The position numbers and the translations under genes are program-made. From assembly GCF_000786695.1 (NCBI RefSeq), contig NZ_CP009962.1, positions 4,216,001 to 4,280,000 on the forward strand: 64,000 nucleotides of DNA. Direction: 5' to 3'. The notes beneath the pieces were generated by a model. The model was not told the DNA's origin, searched no databases, and was given only the letters and a program-made list of their open reading frames with translations. Numbering within the stretch: position 1 is the first letter of the stretch; every line of letters begins with the position of its first letter. Positions 59,630-64,000 of this stretch are shown here, piece by piece. The stretch comes from Collimonas arenae (GTDB taxonomy: Bacteria; Pseudomonadota; Gammaproteobacteria; Burkholderiales; Burkholderiaceae_D).

Positions 59630-60948
59630 ATTTGACGTCGTCCAAGCCTTCCATACGCACGAGCCTGCTGCGCTGGCTGGCCGCCGGCTTAAGCGCCGGC
59701 ATCCTGCTGGCCGGGATTGCCCTGTATTTCCAGGTGCGCGGCGAAGCCAACACCCTGTTCGATTACCAGATGCAGAAAATCGTCGCCTCGCTGCCGCGCC
59801 AGGCGTTTTTACCAATGATCGACGGCAGCGATGCCGGGCCCGAGCTCGATGACCAGATCATGATCCAGATCTGGGACAACACCGGCGTCGTGATCTATCA
59901 CTCGCATTCGCAAGAATTTTTGCCGTTGCAGGCAGAACTGGGGTTTACCAATGTCCGCCTGAGCACGGGTCTATGGCGCGTATACAGCGCGCAGATCGGC
60001 AATACAGTGGTGCAGATTGCACAACCGCAAAGCGCGCGCAACCGCATCGCTGCGCAGATGGCGGTCAAGACCTTCACGCCGTTGCTGCTGCTGTTTCCAC
60101 TATTAGGCATATTGGTCTGGATCGCCGTCAGCCGTGGCCTGGCGCCGATCAAACGCGCCGCTGCGGAAGTACAGGCGCGCGACATGCACGCCTTGTCTGC
60201 GATCTCCGACGCCAAGCTGCCGCAAGAAATCCAGCCGCTGACGCAAGCCTTGAACGATTTGCTGGCGCGGCTGGCGCAATCGATCAACGCCCAGCGCGCC
60301 TTCGTCGCCGATGCGGCGCACGAATTGCGTACGCCGCTGACTGCCTTGCGCCTGCAAGTGCAACTGGCGGAACGCGCTGGCAATGATGCGGAACGGCAAA
60401 CCGCGTTCTGCGACCTCAAGCAAGGACTGGAGCGCGCCACCCACCTGCTGCAACAATTGCTGACGCTGGCGCGGCAAGAGCCCGGTGCATTTGAACAAGC
60501 GCATGCCGAACTCGATATGCGCGCACTGATGCATAGCGTCGTCGGCAATTTTGCAGTCACCGCAAATGCGCAGCAAGTCGATCTTGGCATCAGTGCCGAA
60601 ATGCCCGCCAGCGTGACCGGCAACGTCGATGCCTTGCGCATCCTGTTCAATAATCTGATCGACAACGCCCTGCGCTACAGTCCGTCCGGCAGCAGCATCG
60701 ATGTGTCGATTGTGCAGGATGCCACTGGCGTGACCGTCGCCGTGGAGGACCACGGCGCGGGCATTCCCGATGCCGATTTGCAGCGCGTGTTCGACCGCTT
60801 CTATCGTGCCGCCGGTAGCCAGTCGCAAGCGCACGGTAGCGGTCTCGGCCTGGCTATCGTCAAACAGATCGCCGATGCCCATCGCGCCAGCGTCAGTCTG
60901 CGCAATACCGGCCATGGCTTGCACGCCAGCGTGCATTTCCCGGCGTGA
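59626..60948 (+). CDS. qseC: QseC-like sensor histidine kinase
   Basis: 440 residues. Two membrane spans (LLRWLAAGLSAGILLAGIAL and TPLLLLFPLLGILVWIAVSR) flank a periplasmic sensor of about 110 residues. HAMP-like segment, then H-box with His232 (FVADAAHELRTPLTALRLQV), N-box (NLIDNALRYSPSGSSI), D/G-box (VEDHGAGIPDADLQRVFDRF and HGSGLGLAIVKQIADAH). It starts by ATGA overlap with the regulator, forming a two-component operon. Confidence 0.92.
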   Translation: MNLTSSKPSIRTSLLRWLAAGLSAGILLAGIALYFQVRGEANTLFDYQMQKIVASLPRQAFLPMIDGSDAGPELDDQIMIQIWDNTGVVIYHSHSQEFLPLQAELGFTNVRLSTGLWRVYSAQIGNTVVQIAQPQSARNRIAAQMAVKTFTPLLLLFPLLGILVWIAVSRGLAPIKRAAAEVQARDMHALSAISDAKLPQEIQPLTQALNDLLARLAQSINAQRAFVADAAHELRTPLTALRLQVQLAERAGNDAERQTAFCDLKQGLERATHLLQQLLTLARQEPGAFEQAHAELDMRALMHSVVGNFAVTANAQQVDLGISAEMPASVTGNVDALRILFNNLIDNALRYSPSGSSIDVSIVQDATGVTVAVEDHGAGIPDADLQRVFDRFYRAAGSQSQAHGSGLGLAIVKQIADAHRASVSLRNTGHGLHASVHFPA

Positions 60949-61044
60949 AGAAAATTCCAGGCCCGTAAAATTCCGGATTTTTTAAGTCTGCTTTAATTTT
61001 CACTCTTTATGCTGTGTGCTATTCCATTCATAAAGGGGCATAGA

Positions 61045-62529
61045 ATGAACCGTCAGAACTTTACCCGCAGCACCATTGCCGTCGCCGTTCTGGTGGTGGC
61101 TGGCGGTGCCTACCTGCATTCCAAGAACGCCAATATTGGCATCGAAAACGCTAACGCAGCCGTGCCTGTAGCGGCTCCGGCAGCACCAGTCAGCAACGGT
61201 GCGCCCGTCGTCGCGGTGGCCACCGATTTTTCCAGCATCGTCGAACGCGCCGGACCTGCGGTGGTCAATATCAGCGTCACCGGTAAAGCCAAGCAAAGTG
61301 CTGTATCCGACGAAGATGACGACTCCGGCCTCGATCCGAACGATCCGTTTTCGCAATTCTTCAAGCGCTTCGGCCCACAACTGCAAATCCCACGTCATCC
61401 GCAAATCATGCGCGGCGAAGGTTCCGGCTTCATCATCAGCGCAGACGGCCTGATCCTGACCAACGCCCATGTGGTTGACGGCGCTCAGGAAGTGACCGTC
61501 AAATTGACAGACCGCCGCGAGTTCAAGGCCAAGGTGCTGGGCGCCGACAAACAAAGCGATATCGCCGTGATACGGATCGAGGCAAAAAATCTGCCGACCG
61601 TGCAGATCGGCAATCCGGCATTGACCAAGGTAGGCGAACCGGTGCTGGCGATAGGCTCGCCCTACGGCTTTGAAAATACCGCCACGGCCGGTATCGTCAG
61701 CGCCAAGTCGCGCTCCCTGCCGGACGATACCTACGTGCCATTCATCCAGACCGACGTCGCCGTCAATCCTGGCAACTCGGGCGGTCCTCTGTTCAATATC
61801 AAGGGCGAAGTCATCGGCATCAATTCGCAGATCTATAGCCAGACCGGGGGTTACCAGGGCCTCTCGTTTGCCATTCCCATCGACGTCGCCACCAAGGTCG
61901 AACAGCAGCTGGTCGCGCATGGCAAAGTCACCCGCAGCCATCTTGGCGTCGCCGTACAAGAGGTCAACCAGGCCCTGGCCGAATCGTTCGGCCTGAAGAA
62001 CGCCGCCGGCGCGCTGGTCAGCTCAATCGATAAGGGCAGCCCGGCCGACAAAGGCGGGATGCAAGTGGGCGATGTAATCCTGCGCTTCGACGGCAAACCA
62101 ATCAATCAGTCGGCAGACTTGCCGAGCCTGGTGGCGGATACTGCGCCAGGCACTTCCAGCAGCATCGAAGTGATGCGCGGCGGCCAGACCAAGACACTGA
62201 CGGTCAAGCTGACTGAAGCCACGCCACTCAAAATCGCAGGCAAGGACAACGGCGCCAATTCACAGGGACGACTAGGCCTGGCCCTGCGTGAACTCAGTCC
62301 GGACGAGCAGCAGCAGGTTGGCATCCGCGGCGGACTGGTGGTGGAAGATGCGACCGGGCCATCGGCGGTGGCAGGCATCCAGCGCGGCGACGTAATACTG
62401 TCGCTCAACGGCAAACCAGTCAGCAGCGTCGAGCAGTTGCGCCAGCTGGTCAGCAAGGCCGGGAAAAATGTGGCGCTGCTGGTGCAGCGCGACAAGGACA
62501 AGATCTTTGTCCCTCTCAACCTGAGCTAA
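61045..62529 (+). CDS. DegP/DegQ-type serine protease with two PDZ domains
   Basis: 494 residues from ATG 61045 (AAAGGGGC upstream). N-terminal membrane anchor or uncleaved signal (TIAVAVLVVAGGAYLH), then trypsin-like domain with His142 (LTNAHVVDG), Asp172 (QSDIAVI) and Ser245 (NPGNSGGPLF), and two PDZ domains (about 285-370 and 395-490; HLGVAVQEVNQALAESFGLK, LGLALRELSPDEQQQVGIRG). Periplasmic quality-control protease; HtrA/MucD family. It follows the two-component pair on the same strand, with 96 nt between, so regulation by it is possible. Confidence 0.93.
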   Translation: MNRQNFTRSTIAVAVLVVAGGAYLHSKNANIGIENANAAVPVAAPAAPVSNGAPVVAVATDFSSIVERAGPAVVNISVTGKAKQSAVSDEDDDSGLDPNDPFSQFFKRFGPQLQIPRHPQIMRGEGSGFIISADGLILTNAHVVDGAQEVTVKLTDRREFKAKVLGADKQSDIAVIRIEAKNLPTVQIGNPALTKVGEPVLAIGSPYGFENTATAGIVSAKSRSLPDDTYVPFIQTDVAVNPGNSGGPLFNIKGEVIGINSQIYSQTGGYQGLSFAIPIDVATKVEQQLVAHGKVTRSHLGVAVQEVNQALAESFGLKNAAGALVSSIDKGSPADKGGMQVGDVILRFDGKPINQSADLPSLVADTAPGTSSSIEVMRGGQTKTLTVKLTEATPLKIAGKDNGANSQGRLGLALRELSPDEQQQVGIRGGLVVEDATGPSAVAGIQRGDVILSLNGKPVSSVEQLRQLVSKAGKNVALLVQRDKDKIFVPLNLS

Positions 62530-62556
62530 CGCGTTCATAGCGGAAACGGGGCAGCG

Positions 62557-62862
62557 ATGATCAAAGAGTTAAAGAGCGATAATTTATCGCAGCACATCCT
62601 ACCCTCTTCCGCCACCATGATCGGGGTCTGCATCACCGCCCTGTCGATTATCAAACTCGCAAGATTCAGCGGGCTGGCGATCTGGCTTAGTCATTTGCTG
62701 GCGCTAAACAGTCTGGTCTTTCTCACCAGCGGCGTGCTGTCCTATGCTGCGATGCGTTCGCGGCAGAGCGCGCGGCTTGAACAATATGCCGACATCGCCT
62801 TCATCTTCGGCCTTACCCTGCTCAGTCTTTCTACCGTCTTTATGGCTGTCGTCATTGATTGA
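62557..62862 (+). CDS. Small membrane protein, unknown function
   Basis: 101 residues, three predicted spans (TMIGVCITALSIIKLARFSG, IWLSHLLALNSLVFLTSGVL, IAFIFGLTLLSLSTVFMAVV), a short charged N-terminus and an RSRQSARLEQYAD loop. It begins 27 nt after the protease gene and may be in the same operon. No family is recognised. Confidence 0.7.
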   Translation: MIKELKSDNLSQHILPSSATMIGVCITALSIIKLARFSGLAIWLSHLLALNSLVFLTSGVLSYAAMRSRQSARLEQYADIAFIFGLTLLSLSTVFMAVVID

Positions 62863-62894
62863 ACGTTCTCCGATTGAATTCTCATTCAGACAAA

Positions 62895-62985
62895 GTTACC
62901 CACAGAAACTGTGGATAGTCCTGTTGATAACTCCAATCCGGACCAGCTATGTGCTTGATCTATATGGATTTTTCATAGCTGCTTA
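62895..62985. repeat. Dispersed DnaA-box-like repeat, single copy
   Basis: GTTACCCACAGA, TGTGGATAGTC and TGTTGATAAC as in the 58529-58846 array, with the same tail (GTGCTTGATCTATATGGATTTTTC). Its second 9-mer, CTATCCACA as complement, is one mismatch from a DnaA box. Confidence 0.85.
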
Positions 62986-63230
62986 TTGTTGCACCTTCAC
63001 TGCCTGTTACGATAGCGGCTACGATGCATCGACCTCGACTGTCAAGCCCGAATAAATCTTTTTGCAAGCGGCCAACATTTGAGTGATCACTCAATTTGCA
63101 AATTGAAGGCAGCCTGCCTACCCTATTTATTTCTCCCCGATTGGCGCGGCACATTCCGGCCCGCCCCGCTTCTTGTCTCCTCATAAAAAAAATTAATTTT
63201 TAATCATCTAACGACCTCCCGCAAATATAA

Positions 63231-63260
63231 TTAAAAATAATTAAAAATAATTAAAAATAT
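63231..63260. repeat. Three 10-bp AT-rich repeats
   Basis: TTAAAAATAA occurs three times at a 10-bp period just upstream of the YCII gene. A helix-phased A-tract may bend DNA or act as an UP element. The flanking 62986-63376 region holds nothing else recognisable. Confidence 0.8.
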
Positions 63261-63376
63261 TTTCAACCTGTCGATCCTGGCGTTCACGGTTCGACTAATT
63301 AGCAGAAACGGAATTTCAGCGGTCACAACGACCCATGCTTCCGGCTCACAAACCGACACTTAACGGAGAGTTCAAA

Positions 63377-63826
63377 ATGCGCTTCATGATCATACGCAAG
63401 GCCGACCAGGAAACCGAAGCAGGCGTCATGCCCAGCGAATCGCTGATCGCGGCAATGATGAAATTTAACGAAGAAATGGTGCAAGCCGGCGTCATGAAGG
63501 ACGGCGACGGCCTGCATCCGAGCAGCAAGGGCGCGCGCATCAAATTCTCGGGAGGCAAACCGACCGTTATCGACGGTCCGTTTGCCGAGACCAAGGAATT
63601 GATCGCGGGCTTCACCATGATCCAGGTGAAATCGAAGGCAGAAGCATTGGAATGGGTCAAACGCTGGCCGGCCGAAGACGCCAACGGCAATGTCGAACTG
63701 GAACTGCGCCAGGTATTCGAAGCGGAGGATTTCGGGGACGCCCTCACGCCGGAGCTGAGAGAAGCGGAAGAACGCATGCGCGAGCACCTGCAGAATTCCG
63801 CCGCACAACCAGATGCCAAGTCCTAA
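63377..63826 (+). CDS. YCII/DGPF-domain protein
   Basis: 149 residues from ATG 63377 (GGAG upstream). The YCII-like (DGPF) signature is MRFMIIRKADQETEAGVMP, IKFSGGKPTVIDGPFAETKE, FTMIQVKSKAEALEWVKRWP. Members of this family are often fused to or adjacent to ECF sigma factors. Function unknown; a ferredoxin-like fold is expected. It lies ahead of an SRPBCC-type gene, a common partner. Confidence 0.87.
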   Translation: MRFMIIRKADQETEAGVMPSESLIAAMMKFNEEMVQAGVMKDGDGLHPSSKGARIKFSGGKPTVIDGPFAETKELIAGFTMIQVKSKAEALEWVKRWPAEDANGNVELELRQVFEAEDFGDALTPELREAEERMREHLQNSAAQPDAKS

Positions 63827-63877
63827 ACATCTGCCTTTTCATCCACAATGACTATCACCATAGCCGCGAGATAATCC

Positions 63878-64000
63878 ATGCTCAAAACCATCGCCATCAT
63901 CATCGTTGTAGCACTTGCCGCCATCCTCGGACTGGCAGCGACCCGGCCTGACAATTTCCGCGTGCAACGCTCCGTCTCGATCAAGGCGCCGCCGGAAAAA
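63878..64000 (+). CDS. SRPBCC-family protein, 3-prime end beyond window
   Basis: Only 41 residues are visible: MLKTIAIIIVVALAAILGLA followed by ATRPDNFRVQRSVSIKAPPE. A short hydrophobic N-terminus precedes the typical SRPBCC opening (FRVQRSVSIKAPPEK), as in polyketide cyclase/dehydrase-like membrane-anchored proteins. Start ATG 63878. It follows the YCII gene by 51 nt in the same direction. Confidence 0.7.
   Translation, partial: MLKTIAIIIVVALAAILGLAATRPDNFRVQRSVSIKAPPEK

Overview
The window looks like a chromosomal segment of a betaproteobacterium, probably Burkholderiales/Oxalobacteraceae (a Collimonas- or Herbaspirillum-like organism). That guess rests on GC-rich core genes, the style of the QseBC, PqiABC, PsiF and VF530 genes, and the tRNA sequences. 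It is inferred from gene content; no species can be named.

Layout. The left edge (1-1.6 kb) holds the end of a xylulokinase gene and tRNA-Thr(CGT). A trimeric autotransporter adhesin with eleven 96-bp stalk repeats follows (1.8-4.8 kb, minus strand). From 4.8 to 12 kb is an AT-richer accessory region around tRNA-Arg(CCT). It contains an IS21-like remnant, strong inverted repeats, an IS481-type element with intact 28-bp ends but a doubly frameshifted transposase, a 118-bp element with terminal inverted repeats, a GST/LysR pair whose 5-prime ends were lost together, and several orphan genes.

The centrepiece (12.2-31.3 kb, minus strand) is a co-directional cluster of four exported proteins. They are a 219-aa DUF11-like protein, a 977-aa DUF11-type surface protein, a 2525-aa chimera (DUF11-like repeats, SdrB-like domain, Ig-like region, predicted outer-membrane barrel, OmpA peptidoglycan-binding domain) and a 2542-aa protein (glycine-rich head plus eight 118-aa repeats and further modules). 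The last two overlap by ATGA. I read this as a giant cell-surface assembly anchored by its own OmpA-type subunit. It is the best candidate for an undescribed system here.

The right half (31.6-64 kb) is mostly ordinary: several regulators (AraC x2, XRE, TetR, Lrp, LysR), OmpA, an alpha/beta hydrolase, a pqiA-pqiA-pqiB-pqiC lipid-transport operon, a LysE exporter divergent from an Lrp gene, small secreted proteins (PsiF and others), a KPR/Mpo1-like pair, a JmjC-like oxygenase, an MDR oxidoreductase, a GDSL esterase, a QseBC-like two-component pair followed by a DegP/DegQ-type protease, and YCII and SRPBCC proteins. Three intergenic loci share a repeat with DnaA-box-like sequences; one is a three-unit tandem array with an exact 106-bp period. 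An 11 x 9-bp perfect microsatellite lies upstream of the tetR gene. A response regulator at 45.3 kb lacks the usual phospho-acceptor aspartate.
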